Program-made: the position numbers and the translations under genes
Assembly (NCBI GenBank): GCA_013176395.1
Contig: JABMLP010000016.1
Location: 186,001-250,000, forward strand
DNA: 64,000 bases
Source: Venturia oleaginea
Lineage: Eukaryota; Ascomycota; Dothideomycetes; Venturiales; Venturiaceae
Reading direction: 5' to 3'
The notes under the pieces: generated by a model
Databases searched by the model: none
What the model saw: only the letters and a program-made list of their open reading frames with translations
Told to the model about the DNA's origin: nothing
Shown here: positions 1 to 11,295 of the stretch, in pieces
Numbering within the stretch: position 1 is the stretch's first letter
Layout: each line of letters begins with the position of its first letter

Positions 1-1745
1 ATGCGCTTCAACTTGAGGCCTGGCGTCCGAATCTCTTTCTGCCTAGCGTGTCTTGTCTCAAGCCTGAACGCGCTTCCAGCGCCAGCAAATACTCGCAATG
101 AGAGCCAGCCATACGCGCCAGTCATCTCTAGCTGTCCGACAGATATCCCCTTGACCAGGCCAGCCGACAGCATCTCAAAAGACGAGGACTTGTATGCCAC
201 CAAACGACATGCCAAAGCATCAAGCGCTCTCAAAGCATGGCTAAAGAAGGTAGACCCAAGGCTACCAACTTCCAACCTTCCAGTAATAGGTCTCACGACA
301 AGCGGTGGAGGATATCGCTCTCTTCTTACTGGTGCTGGCATTGTTCGCGCATTCGACGCACGCGAAGACACACACCAGCCAACAAGTGGCCTTCTCCAGT
401 CACTGACATATTCTTCGTCTCTCTCTGGAGGCGCATGGTTGGCGTCGTCGATCGGAGGCAATGGTTTTCCCAAAATCTCATCCTTGCAGTATGGGCTCTG
501 GAGGCATACTTTCCAATCTCCGCTGTACATTCCACGGGAGAACAGTACCGCCTTGCGATCAAGTTCTCTCGGGGCGTACGATAAGATTCTAAATGATATT
601 AATTCCAAAACCCAGGCTGGGTTTCCGGCAACTATTACTGATTTATGGGGACGGCTGTTGTCGTGAGTAGAGGAATATTGCCAGAAAACGGAACAATGAC
701 TGACCTTTTGATATCTAGGTACCAGCTTCTCCAAGGCCCAGATGGAGGAGTCTCGCTGACTCTCTCGAACGCACCCGAAACAGAGTATTGGAAGAACTAC
801 GAAGCGCCTTATCCTATTATCACAGCTTTGGGGGTCAACCGCTCGGAAGGCCTATGCAAATCAAAATCGAGAAGCATCCAGTACGAATTCCATCCGTACG
901 AGTTTGGCAGCTGGGATCCAGGAGTGGCCGCTTTCATGAGAACAAAATATGTCGGAACGGCGATGATGGATGGCAAGCCAGCTGTTCCCGGAATGTGCAT
1001 CCAGAACTTCGACAACCTCGGGCATGTCTTCGGAACGAGCTCAAATATATTTGACGAGTTATGCGTAAACGTCAACAACAACCAGAGTACAGCCGTCGAA
1101 AAGATGTTTCCGAGTTTAGCGCCTGTGTTCGACGCTCAGCGGCAGAAAGGAAACGAGGGGTTATACTCCATGTATCCGAATCCTTGGAAAGGTTCTCCTC
1201 AATCACCGCTAGTCCAGAACGACACGGATATTTTTTTGGTTGATGGCGGATTGTCGATGCAAAACAACCCCGTCTGGCCGTTATTGCACCCTCATAGACC
1301 TGTCGATGTCATTATTATCAACGACAATTCGGCTGACACTCCAACTAACTACCCCAACGGTTCGGAACTGCGAAGGACGTACGAGCAGGCGAAGGAATCG
1401 GGATTGACGCGAATGCCCCACGTCCCAACAGCAGAAGTTTTCGTAGCTATGGGCATGAATAAACGAGCATCGTTCTTTGGATGTGATGAGAAGGAGAAGA
1501 TTACACTTGTCTACCTTCCAAACACGCCTTTCTGGTATGAAAGTGGCATGTCGACCACGAAGCTTCAATACACTCCAGCGCAGGTAGACGGCATGATTGA
1601 GAACGGGATGTTTGTCGCGACCCAGGGAGTTGATGCTGAATGGCCGTTCTGTTTGGCCTGTGCGATCTTTTTGAAGACTGGCGAGTTGACACCTGATGCG
1701 TGCAAACCGTGTATGCAGAGATACTGTTATAGAGAAAAAGGATGA
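1..1745 (+). CDS. Secreted lysophospholipase / phospholipase B (cPLA2-type catalytic domain)
   Basis: Two exons (1-662 and 719-1745) joined across a 56-nt GT-AG intron (GTGAGT...TCTAG) give about 562 residues in one frame. The N-terminus is a signal peptide followed by a Pro/Asn-rich linker and a Cys-containing start as in fungal phospholipase B. The oxyanion-hole segment TSGGGYRSLLTGAG lies near residue 100, the nucleophile motif SSLSGGAW near residue 140, and the aspartate motif DGGLSMQNNPVWPL in exon 2. The family hydrolyses acyl esters of (lyso)phospholipids outside the cell or at the cell surface; fungal members are usually about 600 residues, so this is near full length. The nucleophile motif has Ala where many relatives have Ser (SGGSW). 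The ATG is the first base of the window, so an upstream extension cannot be excluded, but the signal peptide right after it supports this start. Confidence 0.93.
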
Positions 1746-1880
1746 GAGTGGACGCTAGAAATGACATAGTAATGTATAATCCGTTGACTAGCGAACGACC
1801 AATGATGATTATGCTTTTTGTCCACCAAGACGAGGCTTGAACATGTCTCGATGACGACATTATCTGTGTCCCAAGGGAAA

Positions 1881-2370
1881 CTAAAAGATTGACAAAAGTC
1901 TCAAGGCGACGAGAAACTGAATCGATACGTTTTGGAGGTCGCCTGGATTCCCCATGATCATGAGCCAAAGGCCCCCAAAAATGAAGGGACCTGAGATGAA
2001 GAGAGCATGGCAAAGACAAATTTGCACAAACGAGATTCCTTCCACAGCTTGGAATACCCATAAGATGTCTTCTTTATCTTCGTCAACTCTTTCAGCTACC
2101 CTCTCCCTTCGTTTGGTAATACGCAGTAAGGCATCTTTTGCCTCACTACACTTCTGCTTGCATGTACGGAAGAAGTGACTATGTCGCTTGCCTCCCTGAG
2201 AGCAACGGTAAGATCTCATTTTCGATGGTGGTGATTTCGCTGCTTGTAAGTATGCTGATGGCCGTCTCGTTCGAGGCAGTACCGATGACGGACATTTTGC
2301 TGTTGATACTTTCGCGAGTGATGACTTTGTTGGCTGTGAGTTCTCTGATGGTTCCATCGCTCGGGGGCAT
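1881..2370 (-). CDS. Possible small membrane-associated protein, unknown
   Basis: I do not recognise this gene. On the minus strand an ATG at 2370 opens a helical, Ser/Thr/Glu-rich segment that runs into a stop at 2179. A second frame from about 2145 to 1881 carries a charged helix (KRRERVAERVDEDKED) and then one or two hydrophobic stretches near the C-terminus. Removing 2146-2179 (GT...AG, 34 nt) joins the two parts in frame to about 151 residues, but 34 nt is shorter than normal fungal introns, so a small deletion or a different splice is equally possible. It lies convergent with the phospholipase gene. The rest of 1746-2818 shows nothing I can assign. Confidence 0.35.
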
Positions 2371-2818
2371 TGCAATGGGTATAGGTATTGAGTTTCATTT
2401 ATTCCGCATTAGCAAGAGTAGATTTCTTTTTACCATGGAGCTGATGCAGTCTCGGAAGACAAGTAAGATGGTATGATTAATGTTGAGATGGGGACTAAGG
2501 TAAGGTAAGGGTGAGAGAAAGAGGCAACGAGGACAGATGGCAAACTAATTAGCGCTGTAGTTTATGCTGTATACATGCACGAGAATACAGAGCAGTTATT
2601 TTCTTGTCTAATTCGCTAACCATATGGTAATGAACGTCACTTCCAGCGCGTGTGGCTAATTTTCATGAAAGGATATGAATTGTCCGATCGCTGTGTGTTG
2701 CTTAACTCTCGCGGAAGAGTGAGAGAACAAGTTAATAAGCTGGAAGAGAAGGGAGCAGAGTGAGAGGAGCATTCTCGAAGGTGATTCAAGAATTGGTGAA
2801 CAGATCCGCATTTCCCAC

Positions 2819-5056
2819 TCAACACAAGACATACTTCATCAACTCCCTCCTCCCGTCATCCAGCTCATCGACAGCCATACCGCGCATATACCCATTGATA
2901 TAAACATCGCCAACGAATCGATACTCGCCACGATTGCCAACCGGCCGAATAATTACGGGCGTCGAACACCCGCACGGTACCACAATCAAATCCCCTTCCT
3001 TCATGAACCCACTTCCCATACCCAAAAACCCGCTCTCAGTGATACAAAAAGATCGCCCACTCATCTTCTCACCAACCGCACTAATCAAGTTCGCGCTCAT
3101 AACTTCATCCATATCCACAACTGCATCAGCAAAAGATTCCAACTCCCGATCAAGGGTCAAGTAGGGCAACGTCTCGCGCAGACGATTTGCGAACGCATTG
3201 TAAGAGACTGTAAGCCATTCGCCGGGCTGTTTCCATCTCTTCGGCACCTGATCAAGACACAGTGTGGCAGCAAAGTCCTCTTGCGCGAGTTCAAGCTCAG
3301 CTCTGTCCCTCACGCGCAATGTTGCCAACAGGAGAGCTCTCCACTGAAGAAAGGCCATCAAGAAAGTTGAGATGTTGCTGAATGTGCCCACTGCTATCCC
3401 ATTAACGGCGACAGTATCGAGGAAAATGGCTGATATCCTCAGCTTATTACGACGGCCACGGTCGTCCAAAATTTCAAAACGTGCTTTGGTGTTCTTTGAA
3501 GCCGAAAAGTCAGCCATCTTCCACAGTGGAGTCACCCGAGGATGCTGAGAATAATCTGGTAGCCAAGTTGGCAGCGGCGTAGCAGTGAGACATTTCGGGT
3601 AGTGAATGGCGTCACAAAGGATATTAAGGCGATCCGTGGTGGTAATGACATGTTCCATCAAATTGGTGTGCACATCTTTGAGAGACAAGGTGTAATCAAT
3701 AGCAATGTCGCGGCGAAGATCTGCGCTCAAGACTCCAAGTACACCGTAAATTTTGTCTTTTCCGTCAGATGCCATCCTGCCCCGACAGGAAAGGACAGCC
3801 TCGTGCAGCGATGAGAAGTTCACTTTGAACTCCGCTGGTCCGTGGTAGATCAACACATCAACGTAGCTAACCATCGTCGAATGCGCAGCACGGCCTCGAA
3901 GGCCAGCTCCAGGTCCAAAGTTGTCAAGCAAGTCTTCTTTGTGTCGTCGGAAGGTTGACGAGGCTCGCGTGAATACGGACCATGGAAGCTTGGTGCGTCC
4001 ACAGTACACACTGATGGATTGTGCATTGAGAACCTCCTGAAACACCCAAAGTCGACTCCAATATTCTCTCTCGAATAAAGCCACTATAGCATCAAAGTCA
4101 TGCTGTCGAGCTTCAGAATAGATGGCTCTTGATATGCTTTCAGGGGAATCTGCCCTTTCTGCCACACCACGCAGAAAGTCCATAGCTAGAGAGCTGTCAT
4201 CCTCTTCCGATCCAAGCCAAATTGCCACGGATGCCGCAGTTGAATAAATGGTGCTCATCAGCTGGACTTGCTGAGACCTCTCCTCGATGTCTTGCTGGTT
4301 TATGCACAACGCATCGGCCCAGATGAAAACGGCTTCGTTCTTTCGACGAACGGCCTCTAGAGCGCCGTGTAAACTAGCTGTGACAGAAATCGTGTGTCCG
4401 TCTAAAATGATATCTTTTCTGTCTCCAGCATCACCCCAGGCGTACGATATTGCCACGTATTGTGGAGGGTTTTCGGCGAAGGCATGAAAGATCTTGCATT
4501 TGATGGCCGAGGTGGTCGTCGGGGAGAGTTCGATGAGTCTGAACTCCTTCGGTCGAAGTGGTGTGTAGGGGTAACCTTTGTCGCGTTGTGGTCGAGCAGC
4601 AAGTGCATTTATCACTCCACCTAGCCGATCACGAACAGGTGCTGCAATGTTCCTCAACTTGGGATGGCTTCGGGGACGACCAAAATCATCATCACTTCCA
4701 TAATCGTCTGCTCTTTCAGGCGTCCTACCTTGAGTTGAGCGAGACCGAGTAAGCTCAGGGCGGGCTGGACCCAAGAACCCCCCTGTGGCAGAATCCTTCA
4801 TATATGAGGGACGTGGTGGTGTGGCAATTGGAGGCCGCCCTGTGTACGATGTTTGACATCCAAACTTTGGAATCTGCAGCGAGACGTCGAATGATGACTC
4901 TTTTGAATCGTCGAGCCAGTCTCTCCTGTTCTGGATCTCGAGCACTTCCTCATCCGAGTGATAGCCTGGTTGTCCCCGAGGTCGTTCTTGTCGAGGGGTA
5001 ATCCGCTGGTCATGAAAAGCACGTTTGGGGGGTTCGTAATATCGCGGATGGTCCAT
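2819..5056 (-). CDS. HET-domain (heterokaryon incompatibility) protein
   Basis: One uninterrupted 745-codon frame. The first ~160 residues are Pro/Arg/Asp-rich and look disordered. The HET domain follows: the first block YVAISYAWGD near residue 200, then the block IWADALCINQQDIEERSQQV near residue 245, then IYSTAASVAIWLGSEED and EREYWSRLWVFQEV. HET domains act as death-inducing or signalling modules in fungal non-self recognition. The long C-terminal part (about 350 residues) has no motif I recognise, and ends in a short segment rich in Gly and hydrophobic residues resembling the C-terminal region often found in HET proteins. No NACHT or repeat domain is fused, unlike the gene at 49.7 kb. The ATG at 5056 starts before the low-complexity region; a later start is possible. 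Confidence 0.93.
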   Translation of the reverse strand: MDHPRYYEPPKRAFHDQRITPRQERPRGQPGYHSDEEVLEIQNRRDWLDDSKESSFDVSLQIPKFGCQTSYTGRPPIATPPRPSYMKDSATGGFLGPARPELTRSRSTQGRTPERADDYGSDDDFGRPRSHPKLRNIAAPVRDRLGGVINALAARPQRDKGYPYTPLRPKEFRLIELSPTTTSAIKCKIFHAFAENPPQYVAISYAWGDAGDRKDIILDGHTISVTASLHGALEAVRRKNEAVFIWADALCINQQDIEERSQQVQLMSTIYSTAASVAIWLGSEEDDSSLAMDFLRGVAERADSPESISRAIYSEARQHDFDAIVALFEREYWSRLWVFQEVLNAQSISVYCGRTKLPWSVFTRASSTFRRHKEDLLDNFGPGAGLRGRAAHSTMVSYVDVLIYHGPAEFKVNFSSLHEAVLSCRGRMASDGKDKIYGVLGVLSADLRRDIAIDYTLSLKDVHTNLMEHVITTTDRLNILCDAIHYPKCLTATPLPTWLPDYSQHPRVTPLWKMADFSASKNTKARFEILDDRGRRNKLRISAIFLDTVAVNGIAVGTFSNISTFLMAFLQWRALLLATLRVRDRAELELAQEDFAATLCLDQVPKRWKQPGEWLTVSYNAFANRLRETLPYLTLDRELESFADAVVDMDEVMSANLISAVGEKMSGRSFCITESGFLGMGSGFMKEGDLIVVPCGCSTPVIIRPVGNRGEYRFVGDVYINGYMRGMAVDELDDGRRELMKYVLC

Positions 5057-5950
5057 TGCTGCTGTTCATCAGCTGGTGGGGTGTCAGATGGTCTACGTAT
5101 CTATATCGACGGTGTTCAGCACATACGGGAAGCCGTACCAAGACTGTAGATGGAAGGAATTGGGCAAGGTGGCACGGACAGTGGCCTCTCCATGCCCCTC
5201 CTTCAGCTCCAATAATGGGAGAGCATGAGTGGACGCGGCAGACGCATGCACGGCTGCATTCGTCGTGCCATTGCAAGGGCTAAGGAAAACCGGTCAGTCA
5301 TTCTCCAAAAGCATGGCACCAAAAGATGAATTGACTTCCTGCCAGAATAATTGTAGTTGAAGCAGATTGAGGTTGGCGCGTTGTTGATGCTTGGGAAAAT
5401 TGAGCCTCAATCTCAGGCGGTCCTAATGTTTGCCATACATATAAATTACAGCGCTAGAAAATTTGTCATCCGTTTTCAAACGTCCTTCCGAATACCCTCA
5501 ACATCTCTCAAGGCCTCTTCAGTCTTCATCAATTCATCGAATTCATCGAAATCTGATCTACGTCTTGTCCAGGTGTCATCGAACTCGCATAGCTTCCTTC
5601 CCTAATAACTTCTGCCATTCAATGCTCACGCTGATTTAATTTACGAAAGTACCTAACCAAGCTACATATTCACGATCGATCGCAACAGATCTGACACCAT
5701 ACTCATCAGGAAGAGTATCTTACGGTTCTGTTCAAGACGGAAACTACAGGCTGAATAGGAGCTCACGAATCTAAACTTCGTCCCACCGTGACACCTCCAC
5801 ATCTGGTTGTTCTCATCTATGCTTTCTTGGAAGCACACCACATAGTGGAGAGCCCTCGGGCGCGCTCATGATTTTCTCGTAGCTTCGAATAAGGCCATAT
5901 GATGACCAGCACTTATCTTGCGGAACAGATTTTATAGGATTTGCGGCATC
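5057..5950. other. Intergenic, no gene seen
   Basis: Short open frames on both strands look random in composition and lack recognisable motifs. The first few hundred bases are presumably the promoter of the minus-strand HET gene. I see no RNA gene or repeat. Confidence 0.5.
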
Positions 5951-6334
5951 TCATGTTTCTTCGGTGGCGCTGAATGCGCGAAGCATCAGCGGCTGGAAGT
6001 TTAGGTACATCGTTGAGTCGTATCCCACGTCGCGGGTTACAGTTGCTATTCCGACTTCGGATTCGGTGACGTTCAACTCTTCTCTCCAGTTTAAAAGCAG
6101 GGTATAGCGTTCTTCGTACCAGGAGAGATCAGATACTCGCTTGAGCAGACATGTACTATTCTCTAAATATTCTCGGAACGAAGGTACACAAGTCTCATTC
6201 GATATTGGCTGAAGACTGGCTTGATCGACTCCTGCAGTCGTGGCCAAGACGCTTGGGTACTGGGTTATGATCGATTCCTGCACATCTGACCCACGTCCAA
6301 AGAGCTGTCCTACGATTCGTTCGATGGCATACAA
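5951..6334 (-). CDS. Hypothetical protein, 127 residues
   Basis: I do not recognise this protein. The frame opens with ATG at 6334 and reads without interruption. It has two Cys (positions near 49 and 62), several potential N-glycosylation sites (NETC, NSTC, NVTE) and a soluble-protein-like composition, which looks more like real coding sequence than its surroundings. It has no signal peptide from this start, so it could be the 3' exon of a longer spliced gene whose first part lies between 6335 and about 6500. No neighbour suggests a function. Confidence 0.35.
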   Translation of the reverse strand: MYAIERIVGQLFGRGSDVQESIITQYPSVLATTAGVDQASLQPISNETCVPSFREYLENSTCLLKRVSDLSWYEERYTLLLNWREELNVTESEVGIATVTRDVGYDSTMYLNFQPLMLRAFSATEET

Positions 6335-7373
6335 TCCCTAAATGATGAGCTTCGCAACCTTTTCTGCTCCTCGGTTTCGTGTTCTACCGGCTGTTCAGGA
6401 CAGTAGCTCAACTCAACGCCGAGACGGCAGGCGTAGTCGAGCAATTTTCACGTAAGGAGCCAACTTACAAAGATTGCAAAGCCGCTCTTGGTATAGCTTC
6501 ATGGTGGTGCCATTGACGGCCTTAGGACAAGAACCCCACTCCTTCAATATCGAAACCGGTGATTGAAGCTGATTGCCTAAGGCCTAGGTAGTTTGATGAA
6601 ACTTTACCTTCTTTGCTATCCCGATTGCTTTTTTGTCTTCGAAGCAAGCTATACCGTTTCATTACCATACCAAGCCGATTATACAAGATCACCAAAGTCT
6701 TATCACGCCAAGGAATTGTCAGCCTGGTAATTTGGCCGCATACACATGAGGACTTCCAGAGCAAACTCTTTAAAGCCGTATATAAACACCTAAGTGCCTT
6801 GCTAGCCACCGGATAGGCGCACCGGACCTCAATCACAAGCAAACTCGTTCCACCATACTATAACCTTTCTTGTTAGCTGTTAGCGATGACTAGCTATCAT
6901 ATCTAGGTAAGCAGGATGTGTGCACGCACCAGATCTCACCATCACGAACAACCTCGCACCATAACATTTCCTAATTCACAGTTAGCATTGATCAACAGCC
7001 GGATCGCACCCCCAGTAAACCCGCTGTGATCAACCCAAGCGCACAAGACCTAAGTCACAAGCAGCTTTTTACGTGAATGTTATGCAAATTACTGTTATCG
7101 GTCAGTGGTAGCGTAAGACCTGGATGGTTGGGTAGTAGGGGGGGTATGCGTACTTGAGCAGCGTTGATTGAGACTTCACTCTTGTATTTCTTCACCAACA
7201 TCCACGAGTTCTTACTTCGACTTCGACTCTTCCTTCTCCTTTCTCTATACTTTCTCAAAGACCGTATATACCTTTGCTAATTCGGTAATCAACTTGGAAG
7301 TGCTTCTCGATTTTTCTGGTAAGCTTTGGTTAGTCTTATGTATTAACGGACAACTAGCATCTCAATCTTCGTC
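6335..7373. other. Intergenic, no gene seen
   Basis: AT-rich sequence with only short, compositionally random open frames on both strands. The last ~150 bases precede the broken secreted-protein gene and probably hold its promoter and leader (CT-rich stretch around 7195-7245). Confidence 0.45.
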
Positions 7374-7970
7374 ATGAAGACCTTATTCTCACCAATAGTC
7401 CTCTTCAATTCTCTCCTCCTCATCGTCTAGCCGGTCAGCGGTATCCCACTTGCTTCAGTCACCGGAAACGCCATCTCTACCTCTGATCTTGGTGTCGATA
7501 CGCGATCAGCCTCCACCGTCACCCGCCCTGTTCCCCTCGGTAGTGCTCTCGGCGATGCTGTTAGTGCTCCATCGTGGCCCAATCCGTTCAAGACCCATGG
7601 CACCCATTTCAACGAGGTTCGCCAAGACCTCCAAATCTCTCCCTCTACCGATAACTCGAACCACCCATGGAGCGGCCCATACGGAACCTGCATCGACTTC
7701 TTCGATCTTGGTGGTCATCTTGATGCGTCAAAGCTCAACCTCTGCACAAAATTCGACCAGTGCATCAACGTTTCGGGCTTCGCATCTGGACATATAGGTT
7801 TCTTGACTTTCCATGGCGCAGCGATATGTTTCCTCTACGAGACGAATAATTGCTCCGGAACCAAGTTTCTTCAAGTGAATTGGGGTAGCCCTGGTGTCAG
7901 TATCGAAAACGGCACTAACTTTCACCCCGATGGCCCGTGGGTGAGCGTTCAGTGTGGGCGCAATTGGTAG
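7374..7970 (+). pseudogene. Secreted Cys-containing protein gene with a stop in the signal peptide
   Basis: From ATG 7374 to TAG 7968-7970 there are 199 codons in one frame with a single internal stop, TAG at 7428-7430 (codon 19). Upstream of it is a classic hydrophobic signal core (MKTLFSPIVLFNSLLLIV), and downstream is an open 179-codon frame with Cys in GTCIDFFDLGG, LNLCTKFDQCINVSG, AAICFLYETNNCSG and VSVQCGRNW. Gly, Asn and paired Cys are typical of small secreted fungal proteins, including effectors. The stop falls right before the expected signal-peptidase region. It is one C-to-T change from CAG. Alternatives are stop-codon readthrough, or an undetected intron ending at the CTAG of this codon. 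I do not recognise the family. Confidence 0.7.
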
Positions 7971-9973
7971 TGTGATGGTGTTTGTAAGTACATACGGCTG
8001 TACTGATGTGAGTTTCAAACTGACGGCTCCTAAAACTACTAAGATGATAAGGGCGGCTGGAATTTAAAAGGCGTTTTATATTTGGAGGTGTGGAGGGTAC
8101 AGATACCTAGAAGCTGGCATTTGGGTTTTGAACGTAGGCCTGTTTCTCCTTGTGGCAGTATTGACGAGAACTGACAAGAATTTGTCTTTCAAGGAGATTG
8201 TTGAAAAGAGCCTGGATCTTACCATCTTCAATCCAAGGGATTCAAACATTTCAAATCTTAAACCCACTCTATATAATCAATTCAGCTATATCCAAGAGCA
8301 TGCACAGCCAAAGTCATTCTTCTTATTTGCGTCCTTGATTTAAATACCCCTAATAACTCGTGCTGGGACAATAGAGACTTCGAATGGCTGAGTTTCAACA
8401 TCGATGCTATATGCACACTTTATTTGATGTGCGTAAGGGCTCTTTATGTTTTTGTGTTGCGGTGCTGCCAAACTCCTCGAATCGATGTGCAATTTCGATT
8501 CACGGTTTTAGAGCGATGCGAGGACTGTAGTCGATAGTGGTACAAAAACAGAGAGAGTTTAAAGTGCGGAACTTCTTCTTTGCCGGACTTGATATGGCAT
8601 GTCATTCTTGGATTTGTGAAAGGCGACGAAGATTTTGCAATCTAGAAGGAAAAAAAATGTTCATCAAGGTAAGAGAAGGCATGTTTTATTGTGGTAGGTC
8701 GGCCGTAAAGAATACAGGGTTGATTGGATAATTTCAATTGTGCTCGAGAAGTTTAAAGGTGTATATATGAGGGAATTAAGGAGACATCCAAAAGGTTTCG
8801 ATCAATTCCTTTTTCCAAAGCTTCGAAGATGAAATAGGCAGGCGCCAGAGCTCGCCTAGCAGCCGTTATGATTCAACCAGGACCAGGAGCCAAAGCCTTT
8901 TTTGGATGTAGTGGAGACTGATGGAGCACAAGAAGATTTGAAATCCTATCCACCATGTTCAAGCGGGGTTACATAGGGGCGGAGGCTGTGAGAGATGAGA
9001 TGCCTGATATCGTTGACGACTCCAGCTACTTCCTGAATAAGCGCTCTTCGATTGCTCAGCGTATGATTGCCAGGGCTGAGGCAGCTCCATGTGTATGACT
9101 GTGGACACTGTCGGCGTACCATTCTCCCACCCGTGATGGATCTGGATATGGTTATCTTGTACGACAGAATGCCGTAAGCAAGTTGACATCGTGTGGAGTG
9201 GCTACGAGCACCGTAAGAGATGTATTCATTCAGAATGTCCTCTGGACATAGATGAGAACGCTCTGCGTCACGAAGCGAGGAGATTCCAGAGCCGCAGTGG
9301 GAAAGCCACGGAGATGTCCGACTAAAGGTAAGACATGCTGCAGGTGAGTCCTCACCAAGCATGGGATCGTGGTGAGATGCAGTCGGGGTTAATGGAGCCA
9401 GAGAAATGATTGTTGTTGTTGAGTGTTGAGGTTGTAAAGTGAAGGTGAAAGAAAGTGTTGGACACATCCACATCTCTTCGCGAAGACCGACACCTCTTCT
9501 GCACCAAAGCCACCATCGGTGCCAGCCCCTGACACGCGATTCTTCAGCTGTCGCCCCCCAATCTCGAAGACACAACAGTGGCTATTTGTGTCTTGGGTTA
9601 CACTGCATCTTCATTGGTTCATGCCTAAATTTCTTAGTCTAGCGTCTACCAATCGTCCGTCGCCGCTACCTCAAGACCTGCATCGCGGGACACTGAGACA
9701 GTACCGGTGGGTTTCAGTGGTGATGCCGTCTGCCACCAAAAGAAAGCATCGTCGTTCGGGCTCTATCGAGGAATCCATGACTGCGAACGGCCGTGATTGG
9801 CTTTTTTGTGTAACTCTACGCGAGTATGCGGCTTCCATGGTACCACTTCAAAAAGAGATTCATGTCTTCTCCATATCCAAACAGTTGTGTTCATATCGTT
9901 GCTCAATACATAAGGGTATCATCCTAGCTGTTTTCCACTCTTTTCAACACCATCACCCACCTTTTTGTTCATC
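7971..9973. other. Long intergenic region, no convincing gene
   Basis: Only short or non-ATG frames occur. The longest, on the minus strand between 8946 and 9575, starts with TTG and has a random-looking Ser/His/Arg-rich composition. A plus-strand ATG at 8956 gives about 47 residues before a stop. I see no RNA gene and no repeat. The last ~100 bases form the CT-rich leader of the subtilase gene. Confidence 0.4.
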
Positions 9974-11295
9974 ATGAAGCTTAATATATTCGCTGTTCTC
10001 TCAATTTTTCTTACCTTGGCACTGGCCCAGGGTACAAAGCAAACCTATATTGTCGGGCTTCGAAAAATCGCCCTTCTCGATAATCTCTCGAGAACAATCG
10101 AAGCACTTCTGAAGCTGGTGGTTGGCGTTGCCGTTCCTGGTCCAGCACAGCAATGGCAAGCCGGCGATTTGATTGGTTTCGCCGTCGAATTGGCTCCAGG
10201 ACAAGTCAAAATCTTGCAAGCTAGCCTTCTTGTAAGCTTAAATCGCGATTCAACTGCAACCTATAGCATTGCAAACATCACAATACTGACAAGAACAGGT
10301 TGCCTACGTGGAACCTGATGGTCAACTAAAGGTGCAGGGCAAGCTGAGCCGATTCTCGAAAAGATATCTGCAGACACAAAGTCCTGGAATCTGGGGCCTC
10401 GGAAGAGTTTCTCATCATGCCAAATCGATTAGTCCGTACATGTATGACTCGACTGCAGGCCAAAATACTTGTGTGTATGTCATCGATTCTGGAATCAACA
10501 CCGCCCACGTTGAGTTTGGCACTCGTGCCATATCTGTGTCCAATTGGGTGTCGGCAGAGTCCATTAACGACTTGTCAGGCCACGGTACTGCTGTGGCTGG
10601 AGTAGTCGGAGCAACGACATACGGCGTGGCAAAGCTTACAAGGCTCTACTCCATGAAGGTCTGCGATCAAAATGGCAACTGTGCTGTTTCCAGTATCGTC
10701 GCCGCCATTGCAGCCACGATCAACGACTCCCCAAATAGGCCATGTGCTAGTGGAGTCGTCATCAACTTGTCAGTCGGTGGCCTCAACGCAGGCTGGTCCT
10801 CTATCAGCCAAGCTGTTGTCTCCGCGACACAGGCGGGTATTCTTGTTGTCTCTGCTGCAGGCAATGATGGAGCAAATGCTGCAAATTATCTTCCGGCATC
10901 GGCAGCTGGATCCTGCACTGTGGGCGCGACTGATGTGTACGATGCGAAGCCAACATGGAGCAATTGGGGCAGCAAGCTTGCTGTCTTTGCTCCTGGAGTC
11001 AACGTGCAGTCGACATATATCGGCAGTACAACAGCGACTGTAAGTAGCGCTTCGACAGTGGTATACTTGAAGCGATGCTAAATAATACCAGGCCTACTTT
11101 GACGGTACGTCAATGGCAGCTCCTCATGTAGCTGGCCTTGGAGCATACCTCAACTCATTGAATGGAAAGACGAATCCAAACACCATGTGCACGAACATCA
11201 AGAACACGGCGACGATGAATGTCATCACTGGTTTGACTAGTAATGGGCAGTCTGGGAACCCAAACAAACTGGCCTATAATGGCAATGGAGCTTGA
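9974..11295 (+). CDS. Secreted subtilisin-like serine protease (S8A, proteinase K type)
   Basis: Three exons (9974-10231, 10299-11039, 11092-11295) joined by GT-AG introns of 67 and 52 nt give 400 residues, the usual length for this family. A signal peptide (MKLNIFAVLSIFLTLALAQG) precedes a short I9-type propeptide. The catalytic triad is visible: Asp149 in VYVIDSGIN, His181 in GHGTAVAGVVG, Ser340 in GTSMAAPHVAG; the oxyanion Asn is in SAAGNDGAN. The second junction restores DGTSMAAPH exactly. The product is an extracellular endopeptidase made as a zymogen. An earlier in-frame TTG (9965) is not used because the ATG at 9974 starts the signal peptide cleanly. Cysteines in the mature part (TCVYVID, KVCDQNGNC, GSCTVGATD, TMCTNI) fit disulphides of this subfamily. 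Confidence 0.95.

Noticed and set aside
1501..2061. 186-codon minus-strand frame across the end of the phospholipase gene
   Set aside because: Antisense to a clear coding exon over half its length; composition is Ser/Arg/His-rich and random.
8946..9575. 209-codon minus-strand open frame
   Set aside because: Starts with TTG, has random-looking Ser/His/Arg-rich composition, no motif, and no matching splice pattern.
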